Of a stretch of 36,605 nucleotides of DNA, positions 6,942 through 15,373 are shown in pieces. Source of the stretch: CAZTLE01 sp964614415 (GTDB taxonomy: Bacteria; Bacteroidota; Bacteroidia; Flavobacteriales; Flavobacteriaceae); the NCBI GenBank assembly GCA_964614415.1, contig CAZTLE010000013.1, positions 1-36,605 of the forward strand. Reading direction: 5' to 3'. Position numbers and translations under genes: made by a program. Numbering within the stretch: the first letter of the stretch is position 1; each line of letters starts with the position of its first letter. Under the pieces are notes generated by a model. It was not told the DNA's origin. It saw only the letters and a list, made by a program, of their open reading frames with translations, and did no database searches.

Positions 6942-7406
6942 ATGGCAGCTCCAAAGCAGGTAAATATAAAGAACCGAAAGGCGCGTTTCGAATACGAGAT
7001 ACTCGACAAGTATGTTGCGGGGATCGTATTGGCCGGTACGGAGATCAAGGCCATTCGCGAAGGTAAGGCGTCCATTGCCGAGAGCTTTTGTGAGTTCAGT
7101 AACGGAGAGCTCTTTGTGATCAACATGACCATTCAGGAGTATTCGCATGCTTCGCATTACACCCACCAACCAAAAAGTGAACGAAAGTTGTTGCTGAATC
7201 GTAACGAGCTAAAGAAGCTGGAACGCGAGGTAAAAAATTCGGGGCTTACGATAATTCCACTGCTTTTATTCACCAATGACAGAGGCCTTGCAAAACTGGA
7301 GATCGCCCTGGCCCGCGGTAAGAAGCAATACGACAAAAGAGAATCGCTCAAGGAACGCGATTCCAAGCGGGACCTCAGCCGCATCAAAAAGGCGTTCAAT
7401 AATTGA
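6942..7406 (+). CDS. smpB: SsrA-binding protein SmpB
   Basis: A 154-residue cytoplasmic RNA-binding protein required for tmRNA (SsrA) trans-translation, the rescue of stalled ribosomes. The family signature is clear: NRKARFEYEILDKYVAGIVL at the N-terminus, GTEIKAIREGKASIAESFC, then HKPERKLLLNR-like HQPKSERKLLLNRNE, and the basic C-terminal tail KRESLKERDSKRDLSRIKK that enters the mRNA channel. Length and start agree with the family. It follows the M23 gene closely but has its own -7 element. The ssrA gene is not in the window. Confidence 0.97.
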   Translation: MAAPKQVNIKNRKARFEYEILDKYVAGIVLAGTEIKAIREGKASIAESFCEFSNGELFVINMTIQEYSHASHYTHQPKSERKLLLNRNELKKLEREVKNSGLTIIPLLLFTNDRGLAKLEIALARGKKQYDKRESLKERDSKRDLSRIKKAFNN

Positions 7407-7905
7407 AGTTGATTTGACGATTTGATGATGTGCCAATTTGATGATCAGCTGATTTGGTGATGGGGTGATTTGGTGATGGGGTGATGAGTTGATTTGTTGA
7501 TCTGTTTGTAGTTTGTGGTTTATTTGCTTCGCCTTCGATACATTCTTTTCCGCTCCGCTTCTGAGAACACTCAGTCTCCGGTGACCGGTCTTCTGATTCG
7601 GGTCTCTTCTCTCTTCTCTCTTTTCTAACATCTCATTACTCACTACTCAATACTAAATCGTTGATGTGTTGATTTGTTTATCTGTTTGTGGTTTGTGGTT
7701 TATGGTTTTTTGTTCCACCTTCACCTTCGAAACATTCTCTTTCGGCTCCGCGTCTGAGAACACTCAGTCTTCGGTGCCCGGTCTTCTCATTCCGGTCTCT
7801 TCTCTCTTCTCTCTTTTCTATTTTCTCTTTTCCCTTCTCTCACGCCACACACCTGCCTGCGGCAGGCAGGCCTCATCCCTCATCCCTCAAACCTCACACC
7901 TAAAT
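7407..7905 (+). repeat. Compound intergenic repeat block 1 (two units)
   Basis: The 584-bp gap between smpB and the DUF5686 gene is filled mostly by two successive copies of one modular unit. Each copy has (A) a T/G-rich tract of GATTTGTTGAT type, (B) GTTTGTGGTTTAT, (C) a core of about 100 bp (7527-7626 and 7719-7819) centred on GAGAACACTCAGTCT, (D) a polypyrimidine tract of TTCTCTC repeats, and (E) a CATCTCATACCTCAC-like tract. Unit 1 is about 7487-7661; unit 2 is about 7662-7905 and has an inserted palindrome in its tail. Reading frames across the block are biased-composition artefacts. 7906-7990 holds only a poor -7-like TACCTTAT. Confidence 0.85.
7852..7870. repeat. CCTGCCTGC palindrome
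   Basis: CCTGCCTGCGGCAGGCAGG is a perfect inverted repeat with 9-base arms around a single G. It interrupts the tail of the second unit in repeat block 1. GC-rich CTGCC/GGCAG palindromes of this kind are dispersed intergenically in many Bacteroidota genomes; this statement is from general knowledge. Confidence 0.75.
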
Positions 7906-7990
7906 CCTAACACTTTTTTAAGATCAAAAACGTACCTTATGATTAATTTCACCCTGAATATCGACTCAATCAATAAACCACTGACTATCC

Positions 7991-10468
7991 ATGAAGTTGA
8001 AATTGTTGCTCCTAATTCTTCTATGTTCGTTCACAGGCTGGTCCCAGATTGCGGGAAAGGTCACAGGTGCCAAAGGAGAGCCACTACCTTATGTAAATAT
8101 CTATCTTGAGAATTCTTATACGGGAACCACCTCCAACGATGACGGAAATTACGAACTCTCCATCTCCGAACCTGGCGAATACAAAATTATCTTTCAGTAC
8201 CTGGGATTTAAAACCGAAGCGAGAGAAGTTTCGGTGACGTCCTTCCCGTATGTTCTAAATGTTTCGCTTCAGGAAGAGTCGGTGAGTCTCGATACGGTTG
8301 TAATTTCAACCGAAGAAGATCCCGCCTACCGCATCATTCGGAACACCATTGCGCAACGCAAGGCCAACCTGGATCGGATATCTGCTTTTTCGGCCGATTT
8401 CTACTCCCGCGGTATCTGGCGGGTGAAAGACGCTCCGGAGAAGATATTGGGACAGGAAGTAGGTGATTTTGACGGTGCGTTGGATTCTACGCGAACCGGT
8501 GTTATCTACCTTTCAGAAACAATTTCAGAAATAGCATATCAAAAACCGGACGACTTTCGTGAAAAGATCATCGCGAGCAAGGTAAGCGGCAATGATAATG
8601 GTTTTAGCTTTAACAGCGCCCGCGATGCCAACTTCTCCTTCTACGAGAATACCATAGATCTCAACGCAGCGATCGTCTCCCCTATTGCCTCCAACGCATT
8701 ATCCTATTACCGTTATACACTGGATGGTGTATTCTATGAAGGAAATAAACTCATCAACAAGATAAAGGTGATTCCCAGGCGTCCGAAGGATCGCGTATGG
8801 AGTGGAACCATCTACATAGTGGAAGATGATTGGCAATTGTACGGCGCAGAACTGACAACTACTGGAGAAGCCATCCAGGTGCCTATCATAACCGAACTGG
8901 TCTTTAAACAAAGTTTCAAGCTGGATACCGAACAGAATTTTTGGGCCAAACTGTCCCAAACGATCGATTTCGGTTTTAGCTTTTTGGGTTTTAACGGAGA
9001 CGGGCGGTTCATCGCGGTATACAGTAATTATGACTTTGAACCTGAGTTCACCAGAGATTCGTTTTCAAACGAAGTAACTCTTTTCTTGCCTGAGGCCAAC
9101 AAAAAGGACAGTTTGTACTGGGAAGGAACCAGGCCGGTTCCCCTTACCGATGAAGAACTCAATGACTACATTAAAAAGGACAGCCTGCAGCGGCTTCGGA
9201 AATCAAAGAAATATCTGGACTCCGTTGATGGTGAAAGAAATAAGCTTGGGATTCTCGACCCGTTACTGGGTTACACCTATCGCAACAGCTATAAAAAATG
9301 GCGCCTTAGCTATGAGGGTCCGCTGCCCGATGTGAATTTCAATACAATACAGGGTTGGAATGCCAATGCCGGCCTGTCATTCTATAAATGGTATGACGAG
9401 AATCAGACGAAATGGATATTTGCGAATTTCGAAGCACGCTATGGTATTTCCGATGACCGTTTGCGTTTTTCAGGAAGTATCACAAAGAACTTCAACCGCA
9501 TAAATCGGTTGCGGCTATCCCTTTCGGCAGGGAGTAAAGTGACCCAATTCAACTCCGACGAACCGATTTCTCCATTGATCAATTCTATCTCAACTCTCTT
9601 TTTTGAGCGGAATTATCTTAAAGCGTATCAGCTTAATTACCTCACGGCGGGTTACGGGCAGGAGCTTTTCAACGGAATGCGTCTTGTGGCAGGTCTAAGC
9701 TATCAGGAGCGTAAACCGCTCTTCAACACAACCGATTATGTCGTGATACCAAACGATGATGTGGAGTATACGTCAAACAACCCAATTGACCCAACCGACT
9801 TTACGAATGCAGCGATTACCGAGCATGACATCGTCAAGTTAAATGTAACCGCATATATCACCTTCGGTCAAAAATATATGACCTATCCTGATGGAAAATA
9901 CAATCTGGGAAGTAATAAATATCCCAGGTTACAACTGGACTACGAAGGCGGATTCGGAGCGAGTTCATCCGGATTGAACTTCAGCAAGATTCAGGGGAGC
10001 CTGTTTCAGGCTTTCAACATTGGAAACAAAGGGAATTTCACGTATCGCTTGCGTGGCGGGACCTTCTTCGATGCAGACAATATCTCGTTTGTGGATTTCC
10101 ACCATTTCAATGGAAACCAGACACGTGTAGGTACGTCACCCACCTATACCAATGTATTCAACCTCCTTCCTTATTATCAATTAAGTACTAATGGTAGCTA
10201 TTTCGAGGGGCATGTGGGACACGATTTCAGGGGATGGATTCTCGGAAAGATACCGGGCGTGAACAAGCTAAACTTCAACCTGGTTGCAGGCGCTCATATG
10301 TTGAGCACTGAAAACCGAAAACCTTATACAGAGTTGTCTCTGGGTATAGATAATCTGGGTATCGGGAAATTCCGGTTCCTGCGATTGGATTACGTTTGGT
10401 CGCAGTACGAAGGAAACAATACGGGTGCTTTTATTTTCGGTCTTAAGATCCTGGATTTTATCGACTAG
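7991..10468 (+). CDS. DUF5686 outer-membrane protein with carboxypeptidase-like regulatory domain
   Basis: An 825-residue exported protein. Residues 1-18 are a signal peptide (cleavage before QIAGKV). Residues 19-105 form a carboxypeptidase-regulatory-like beta-sandwich (GKVTGAKGEPLPYVNIYLENS..GTTSNDDGNYEL), the domain common to TonB-dependent receptors and related Bacteroidota proteins. The DUF5686 region begins with EDPAYRIIRNTIAQRK near 111. The C-terminal half is rich in alternating aromatic strands and ends in a phenylalanine-containing strand (GAFIFGLKILDFID), as in outer-membrane beta-barrels. No TonB box or plug is seen. Function is unknown. A frame beginning at 7939 overlaps the start but is rejected because the signal peptide at 7991 is clear. 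Confidence 0.85.
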   Translation: MKLKLLLLILLCSFTGWSQIAGKVTGAKGEPLPYVNIYLENSYTGTTSNDDGNYELSISEPGEYKIIFQYLGFKTEAREVSVTSFPYVLNVSLQEESVSLDTVVISTEEDPAYRIIRNTIAQRKANLDRISAFSADFYSRGIWRVKDAPEKILGQEVGDFDGALDSTRTGVIYLSETISEIAYQKPDDFREKIIASKVSGNDNGFSFNSARDANFSFYENTIDLNAAIVSPIASNALSYYRYTLDGVFYEGNKLINKIKVIPRRPKDRVWSGTIYIVEDDWQLYGAELTTTGEAIQVPIITELVFKQSFKLDTEQNFWAKLSQTIDFGFSFLGFNGDGRFIAVYSNYDFEPEFTRDSFSNEVTLFLPEANKKDSLYWEGTRPVPLTDEELNDYIKKDSLQRLRKSKKYLDSVDGERNKLGILDPLLGYTYRNSYKKWRLSYEGPLPDVNFNTIQGWNANAGLSFYKWYDENQTKWIFANFEARYGISDDRLRFSGSITKNFNRINRLRLSLSAGSKVTQFNSDEPISPLINSISTLFFERNYLKAYQLNYLTAGYGQELFNGMRLVAGLSYQERKPLFNTTDYVVIPNDDVEYTSNNPIDPTDFTNAAITEHDIVKLNVTAYITFGQKYMTYPDGKYNLGSNKYPRLQLDYEGGFGASSSGLNFSKIQGSLFQAFNIGNKGNFTYRLRGGTFFDADNISFVDFHHFNGNQTRVGTSPTYTNVFNLLPYYQLSTNGSYFEGHVGHDFRGWILGKIPGVNKLNFNLVAGAHMLSTENRKPYTELSLGIDNLGIGKFRFLRLDYVWSQYEGNNTGAFIFGLKILDFID

Positions 10469-10556
10469 TTTATAAATGACGACCACATTCGCGGAATGAT
10501 TGTCGCCTCAAGTAAGTTCTGCGGAAATAAGGCTGGTGGTGGACTTTGCATTTTTC

Positions 10557-10564
10557 TACTTTAG
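10557..10564 (+). promoter_or_regulatory. Putative -7 element, sigma factor gene
   Basis: TACTTTAG lies 22 bp upstream of the preferred TTG start of the ECF sigma gene. It is identical to the octamer in front of the phosphatase, recN and T9SS genes. It falls inside the longer reading frame that starts at 10500, which argues for the shorter start. Confidence 0.4.
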
Positions 10565-10586
10565 ACGTACCAAACTATGTCTCCGG

Positions 10587-11165
10587 TTGGAAATTCAATC
10601 AGAAAGCAGCATATCAGGACGCACACAGCTAAATCCCCACTATTGGATCGAACGGTATGGGGAAAAGCTATACGCCTATACCATAAAGCGGGTTAAAAAC
10701 AGGGAACTCGCAGAAGATATTATATCAGACACTTTTCTATCGGCCCTCAGATCTGTCCATCAGTTTCGGGGAACGTGCAGCGAATCGACCTATCTCATTT
10801 CAATATTAAAACGGAAGATCATCGATTTTTATCGGTTTCGAAACAGCAATAAGTATAAAAGCGAAGTCAGGTTCCTGGATGTCATTCAGGAATGGACCGG
10901 CAACTGGTTGGAAGATTGTGTGGATACTCCATCCGGCCTGTCTCCCACTTCGTATGTAGAAACACGGGAGCTGTACCGGGTAATCAATTCGTTTCTGGAC
11001 ACCATCAATGAACGGCATGCGGATATCTTCAGAATGAAAGTTATTCATGCCGTGGATAATGACACCATTATGAAGAAACATGGGGTGTCAAAAGACAATA
11101 TCTGGGTAATAAGCCATCGGGTGAAGAAAAAGATCTGCTATCACCTGAGAAAGAACGGCTACTAA
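10587..11165 (+). CDS. ECF-type RNA polymerase sigma factor
   Basis: A sigma-70 family protein of about 192 residues. Region 2 reads YGEKLYAYTIKRVKNRELAEDIISDTFLSALRSVHQFRG, followed by the ILKRKIIDFYR segment that binds the -10 strand. Region 4 is near the C-terminus (NERHADIFRMKVIHAVDNDTIMKKHGVSKDNIWVISHRVKKKICYHLRK), somewhat divergent from the usual helix-turn-helix. There is no in-frame ATG before region 2. The frame is open from a TTG at 10500, but TTG at 10587 fits the family length and the -7-like box, so I choose it with moderate certainty. No anti-sigma gene is adjacent; a Crp/Fnr regulator follows 68 bp later. Confidence 0.82.
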   Translation: MEIQSESSISGRTQLNPHYWIERYGEKLYAYTIKRVKNRELAEDIISDTFLSALRSVHQFRGTCSESTYLISILKRKIIDFYRFRNSNKYKSEVRFLDVIQEWTGNWLEDCVDTPSGLSPTSYVETRELYRVINSFLDTINERHADIFRMKVIHAVDNDTIMKKHGVSKDNIWVISHRVKKKICYHLRKNGY

Positions 11166-11233
11166 CTCCAGTAAGCAATTGAGCGCAACCATTTACGGTA
11201 AGATTAGTACATTTATAACAAACACTATCCAAC

Positions 11234-11896
11234 GTGCAAACACTAACAAAGTATTGGTTTCTTGAAGGCTTTAACCTGTTCCAAAAACTGGGTCGGCTTA
11301 CCATGATGCGAATGTGTGAGATCCTGGAAATGGAGAGCATTGACAAAGGATCGTTCATCGATTTGGAAGGGGAAGGCAAAAACAGCATTTACTTTCTGAA
11401 AAAAGGCTCGGTAAAGATTGTCAACTCAGCTACGGATACGGTCAAGTACGTGGTCAAAAAAGGAAACATCTTTGGAGAATTGGCCCTGTGCGATGCAGAG
11501 GGTGAGGACAAGGAACATGCCTACGCTCTGGAAGACTGCATCATCTGCTATATTGAAGCCGATCGCATGGAGCGCATCATGCAAAAGCACAAGTCGCTTA
11601 AAAACGGTGTTCTTAAGGTGTATCGGCTGCGCATCAAAAAACTGGAGCGTCGACTACAGGATCTTTTATACAAGGACAGCGCCACACGGATCCGGGAATT
11701 CGTTTTCGATTATATTGATGAATTCGGCGAAGACGAGAACGGCAGGAAAGTCGCCAAGAACCTGCTCTCCCATAAGGACATAGCACATCTTACCAATACA
11801 TCAAGGCAAACCGTAAGCAATCAACTTAGTATGATGCGCAAAGAAGGGCTCATAGACTACAACGCCCAATACATTACCCAGCCGCTTCGGGACTGA
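11234..11896 (+). CDS. Crp/Fnr family transcriptional regulator
   Basis: A 220-residue regulator. Residues about 15-125 are a cyclic-nucleotide-binding-like beta-roll (GSFIDLEGEGKNSIYFLKKGSVKIV, then KGNIFGELALCD). Next come the dimerisation helix (LKVYRLRIKKLERRLQDLLYKDSATRIREFVFDY) and a winged helix with the recognition region LSHKDIAHLTNTSRQTVSNQLSMMRKEG. The usual cAMP-contact arginine of Crp after the GELAL motif is not evident, and there is no FNR cysteine cluster, so the ligand is unknown. The start is GTG, placed 6 residues before the conserved region. It ends 1 bp before the convergent stop of the cyanophycinase-like gene. Confidence 0.9.
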   Translation: MQTLTKYWFLEGFNLFQKLGRLTMMRMCEILEMESIDKGSFIDLEGEGKNSIYFLKKGSVKIVNSATDTVKYVVKKGNIFGELALCDAEGEDKEHAYALEDCIICYIEADRMERIMQKHKSLKNGVLKVYRLRIKKLERRLQDLLYKDSATRIREFVFDYIDEFGEDENGRKVAKNLLSHKDIAHLTNTSRQTVSNQLSMMRKEGLIDYNAQYITQPLRD

Positions 11897-11897
11897 T

Positions 11898-13199
11898 CTA
11901 TTCGATCATCCTTACCAACTTGATTACCCGGTCACCCAGATCGGAAGTAATAGTAAGGAAGTACAAACCATCGGATAACTGAGCGGTGTGAATTTTCTTC
12001 TGAAAACGATCAACATCCATGGGGATTTGCCTTCCGTGGACATCATGAAGTTGCAGGACGAGATTATCGAGATTCCCATTTAGGTAGATGGTATTCGAAA
12101 ACGGATTCGGGTAGACGGCAATGTCAATCCCATTGACATCTGGCACACCCAGGGTATTACATTCCGGATCGATACCTGCGGTACTCTGAAAATTTCCATT
12201 ATCGGCGGTCCAATGTTCCCAAACACCGTTCGCCGATAGCGCCTCCCAGGTGTTCAAGTCCATGGCCAATTCTCCCTGAGTAGTTCCCGGAACCTTGTAA
12301 GCCCTGATAGCATCGTCATTTTGAACCCAGGTTAAGGGGGTGCCCGGTGTACATATTTCGGGCTCGTATCCTGAGTTGCCGCAATTTACCTGAAGAAAAT
12401 AGGCAAAATCATCGAACGAAGGATAACCGCCGTAAACAGAAGCCATTCCGTTTGCGTCTACGCATACCGCTGTATATTCCTCACACGCAATTCCAAAAGG
12501 TCTTTCCTGACCATCAACTGCTATCCGTGCCATAAAAACCATATGCCTACCCCTACGATCGGGATCGTCATAATGTGTATCGGTTATCAGGTTACTGAGA
12601 AAAGGGATATCAAGAAAGTCGTTTGACCCAATGGAAACTCTTGAATCATAGGGATCTGCCAGTGCCTGAGCCGAAGTCACGGTTCCATTCTCGGCATCGA
12701 AATAGTGCCTTCCAAGTATGGCCATCCCGGCACTCGTACCGCCTATTACGGCGGATCTGACATTAATATGATCGTTTAGAAGATCTTCGAGCTCGTTGTC
12801 CTTGAAGTAGCTTACATAATCGTATTGATCACCGCCTGCAAACCAGATTGCTTCTGCGTTGGCAACCTGTTGCAATACATAAGGGTCAATAGCTCCTGCC
12901 GCATTATGGATAACCAGGGTCTCTACTGAATTGATGGTAACTCCAAGTTCACTGTAGAAATAGTCATTGTAACCGTCGCTTCCGCTGGCCCGTAGTACCA
13001 ATACATCCCCACCGTCGGCTTTATTCAGAAACCAGATCATGGCCTCATCACTCTCTGTGGCGCCGCCCATAAGGCATATTCCGAACTCGTGGTTGGTGGT
13101 CACATCAGCCGTATCTCCTGTAAAATAACTGGTGTAATCCTGACCCATACACAGGGTCGATACTACTAATGTTATAAAGAATGTTGTTTTTCTGATCAT
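11898..13199 (-). CDS. Secreted cyanophycinase-like S51 peptidase with T9SS sorting domain
   Basis: A 433-residue exported protein on the minus strand. The frame is open from 13277, but the ATG at 13199 starts a clear signal peptide (MIRKTTFFITLVVSTLCMGQ), so it is preferred. Residues about 35-300 are a peptidase S51/cyanophycinase-like domain: AGGDQYDY and GGTSAGMAILG (S156 as the candidate nucleophile) are typical. Residues about 355-433 form a type IX secretion sorting domain (VYPNPFSNTIYLNG to the C-terminal VIKLVR), so it should be exported through the T9SS. Cyanophycinases cleave Asp-Arg polymers, but S51 enzymes also include aspartyl dipeptidases; the substrate is not decided here. The gene lies 19 bp downstream of pcm. 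Confidence 0.85.
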   Translation of the reverse strand: MIRKTTFFITLVVSTLCMGQDYTSYFTGDTADVTTNHEFGICLMGGATESDEAMIWFLNKADGGDVLVLRASGSDGYNDYFYSELGVTINSVETLVIHNAAGAIDPYVLQQVANAEAIWFAGGDQYDYVSYFKDNELEDLLNDHINVRSAVIGGTSAGMAILGRHYFDAENGTVTSAQALADPYDSRVSIGSNDFLDIPFLSNLITDTHYDDPDRRGRHMVFMARIAVDGQERPFGIACEEYTAVCVDANGMASVYGGYPSFDDFAYFLQVNCGNSGYEPEICTPGTPLTWVQNDDAIRAYKVPGTTQGELAMDLNTWEALSANGVWEHWTADNGNFQSTAGIDPECNTLGVPDVNGIDIAVYPNPFSNTIYLNGNLDNLVLQLHDVHGRQIPMDVDRFQKKIHTAQLSDGLYFLTITSDLGDRVIKLVRMIE

Positions 13200-13218
13200 G
13201 GCAAGTACAAAAGTCTGT

Positions 13219-13860
13219 CTAGTTTTTATCTTCCAGCAAGGGTACAAATCGAAACTCCCCGTATTCCTTCTTTTCAAATTCCGTGGGTGACTTTCGGGTA
13301 AAAACGGTCATTATTTGTGTCATTTTCCCTACGGGAATGACCAGACGCCCGCCTATCTTAAGTTGGGACAGCAACGGTTTGGGTACAAATGGAGCTCCCG
13401 CTGTTACAATGATCCCATGGTATGGTGCAAACTCTTCAAGGCCTTTATAGCCATCACCAAATATCATTTTCTTAGGACGATATCCCAGTTCGGGAAGAAA
13501 CCGTTTGGCCTTTTTAAAGAGTTCGTTCTGTCGTTCTATGGTATACACCGCGATGCCCATTTCCAGAAGTACCGCTGTTTGGTAACCACTTCCGGTTCCT
13601 ATTTCCAACACCTTATCCCCTTCTGTGACTTCAAGCAGTTCAGTTTGACGTGCCACTGTGTAGGGCTGCGAAATCGTCTGCTCTGCCCCAATGGGAAACG
13701 CCTTATCCACATAGGCATGGTCCACAAATCCAGAATCCATGAAAAGGTGACGGGGTACGGCGTTTATAGCATCCAAAACCCGCTGATCTTTGATCCCCTT
13801 CAACATAAGGGTTTCAACCAGTTTCTTTCGCATGCCTTTGTGAATGTAATTGTCTTTCAT
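13219..13860 (-). CDS. pcm: Protein-L-isoaspartate O-methyltransferase
   Basis: A 213-residue SAM-dependent enzyme that methylates L-isoaspartyl residues in damaged proteins, starting their repair. Key motifs: AVPRHLF at 34-40, the family-specific QTISQPYTVA at 61-70, the SAM loop VLEIGTGSGYQTA at 84-95, and GGRLVIPVG near 170. Length and start are normal. It is transcribed toward the cyanophycinase-like gene (19-bp gap), so the two may share a message; both concern aspartyl chemistry, which may be coincidence. Upstream lies repeat block 2. Confidence 0.95.
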   Translation of the reverse strand: MKDNYIHKGMRKKLVETLMLKGIKDQRVLDAINAVPRHLFMDSGFVDHAYVDKAFPIGAEQTISQPYTVARQTELLEVTEGDKVLEIGTGSGYQTAVLLEMGIAVYTIERQNELFKKAKRFLPELGYRPKKMIFGDGYKGLEEFAPYHGIIVTAGAPFVPKPLLSQLKIGGRLVIPVGKMTQIMTVFTRKSPTEFEKKEYGEFRFVPLLEDKN

Positions 13861-13920
13861 ACGCTATTGTAGGATGCCCGGATATACCTTAGCAAAGTTC
13901 AAATAACAAATGCTAATATC

Positions 13921-14340
13921 CAAGCTGGATTTGTTGATTCGTTGATTCGTTGATTCGTTTATGGTTTATTGTTCATGGTTTGTGGTTAACTTGCAGCGAG
14001 TCATGATTCCTGATTTCCGTTTCTCGCTTCACCACCAGTAGCGTAATTGGGTTAATAGGTTACTGGGTTATTGAGTTATTGAGTTATTGAGTTATTGAGT
14101 TTAAGATTTGAGATTTTACGCTTCACATTGACTCACAACTTCAATCTCTTCTCTATTCTCTATTTTCCCATCTCAACACTAATACCTCACACCTCAATCC
14201 TCACTACTATTTCGTTGATTTGTTGATACGTTTATTGTTTGTTGTCTCTTTTCTCTTCTCTCTTCTCTCTTTTCTCACATCTCATACCTCACACCTCATA
14301 CCTCAATACTCAATACTAACCTCTCGTTACTACCACCAAA
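13921..14340 (+). repeat. Compound intergenic repeat block 2 (two units)
   Basis: Most of the 509-bp gap between divergent pcm and the oxidoreductase gene is repeat sequence. It contains three exact GTTGATTC octamers (13933-13956), a B-type GTTTATGG / TTTGTGG tract, four exact TTATTGAG octamers (14068-14099), polypyrimidine TTCTCTATTCTC, and CTCACACCTCAATCC tracts. A second unit (about 14209-14325) follows the order A-B-D-E without a core. The second unit is nearly the same as the reverse complement of 17937-18056. No gene is supported in the block. Confidence 0.85.
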
Positions 14341-14345
14341 AATAT

Positions 14346-14353
14346 TACCTTTG
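14346..14353 (+). promoter_or_regulatory. -7 element for the oxidoreductase gene
   Basis: TACCTTTG matches TAnnTTTG exactly and ends 16 bp before the ATG at 14370. It sits just after the last repeat tract. Its position supports 14370, not the upstream TTG-type frame start at 14220, as the real start. Confidence 0.55.
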
Positions 14354-14369
14354 CACAAAACTCTCTCGA

Positions 14370-15338
14370 ATGCTAAAAGCCGGTGTGTTAGGTGCTGGTC
14401 ACCTTGGAAAAATTCACCTTAAACTGCTACATCAGTCGGATAAATACGAACTGGTGGGTTTCTTCGACGCGGATGCTGAAGCTTCTCAAAAAATAACGGA
14501 TGAATTTGGCTATAAGAGCTTCGATTCTATGGAAGCCCTTATCGATGCATGCGATGTTGTCGATGTGGTCACTCCGACCATTCATCATTTTGATTGCGCC
14601 AGCAAGGTAGTGAATGCAGGCAAGCACCTGTTTATCGAGAAACCCGTTACTCAAACCGTGGCCGAGGCAGAGCAATTGTTGGAACTCGCTTCAAAAGCAG
14701 GTGTAAAAGCACAGGTAGGACATGTGGAGCGATATAACCCTGCCTTCATGGCCGTGAACGAGATGATCGAAAATCCGATGTTCATTGAGGCGCATCGCCT
14801 TGCCGAGTTTAATCCGCGCGGAACAGATGTTTCGGTTGTTTTAGACCTTATGATACACGATATCGATGCTATTCTTAGTGTGGTTCATTCAGAAGTAAAA
14901 CACATTAACGCAAGCGGCGTATCGGTAATCAGTGAAACACCTGACATCGCCAACGCCCGTATCGAATTCGAAAACGGTTGTGTAGCTAACCTAACCGCAA
15001 GTCGTATCTCGATGAAACGCATGCGCAAAGCGCGATTCTTTCAGCGGGACGCCTATATCTCGGTAGACTTCCTGGAAAAGAAATGCGAAGTAGTAAAAAT
15101 GAAAGATGCCCCTGAAGATCCGGACGACTTTGCAATGATCCTGACCAATGCCGAAGGTGTGAAAAAACAGATATACTTTGATAATCCGCAAATTGACTCG
15201 AACAACGCCATCCTGGATGAGTTGGAGACTTTTGCAGATGCCATACACAACAATACCGAGCCTGTAGTCACCCTGGCGCAGGGGACAAATGCCCTGCGCG
15301 TAGCTATGCAGGTCATTGAAAACTTTAAACGAATCTAA
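14370..15338 (+). CDS. Gfo/Idh/MocA family NAD(P)-dependent oxidoreductase
   Basis: A 322-residue dehydrogenase. The N-terminal Rossmann domain begins immediately at the chosen start with GVLGAGHLGKIHLKLL (dinucleotide loop at residues 8-13). EKPVTQTVAEAEQLL at 90-104 carries the family's EKP motif, whose lysine is catalytic. VGHVERYNPA and DLMIHDIDAI belong to the C-terminal substrate domain. The frame is open 50 codons further upstream, but that extension is made of repeat-block sequence and lies before the -7 box, so it is rejected. The substrate, usually a sugar or polyol, cannot be read from the sequence. It heads a run of four co-oriented genes. Confidence 0.9.
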   Translation: MLKAGVLGAGHLGKIHLKLLHQSDKYELVGFFDADAEASQKITDEFGYKSFDSMEALIDACDVVDVVTPTIHHFDCASKVVNAGKHLFIEKPVTQTVAEAEQLLELASKAGVKAQVGHVERYNPAFMAVNEMIENPMFIEAHRLAEFNPRGTDVSVVLDLMIHDIDAILSVVHSEVKHINASGVSVISETPDIANARIEFENGCVANLTASRISMKRMRKARFFQRDAYISVDFLEKKCEVVKMKDAPEDPDDFAMILTNAEGVKKQIYFDNPQIDSNNAILDELETFADAIHNNTEPVVTLAQGTNALRVAMQVIENFKRI

Positions 15339-15373
15339 TCGCAAATTAAAACGGCCCGATTGGGCAAACTTAT

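Noticed and set aside
7666..8109. A 147-codon frame, including an ATG at 7939, overlapping the start of the DUF5686 gene
   Set aside because: Its first part translates repeat-block sequence, and its last 119 bases lie in a different frame of a gene with a clear signal peptide. A short upstream peptide from 7939 cannot be excluded but has no support.
10500..10586. Longer start for the ECF sigma factor
   Set aside because: It adds 29 residues not expected in the family, with TACTTTAG inside the extension. It remains possible, since no ATG start exists.
13200..13277. 26-residue extension of the cyanophycinase-like protein
   Set aside because: It overlaps the pcm 3' end and would bury the signal peptide that begins at 13199.
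13933..14099. Possible CRISPR array in repeat block 2
   Set aside because: The repeats are 8 bases long and immediately adjacent, with no spacers and no cas genes in the window.
14220..14369. N-terminal extension of the Gfo/Idh oxidoreductase by 50 residues
   Set aside because: The extension is a translation of the polypyrimidine and CATACCTCAC tracts, looks like a false signal peptide, and precedes the -7 box at 14346. The Rossmann motif begins right after 14370.
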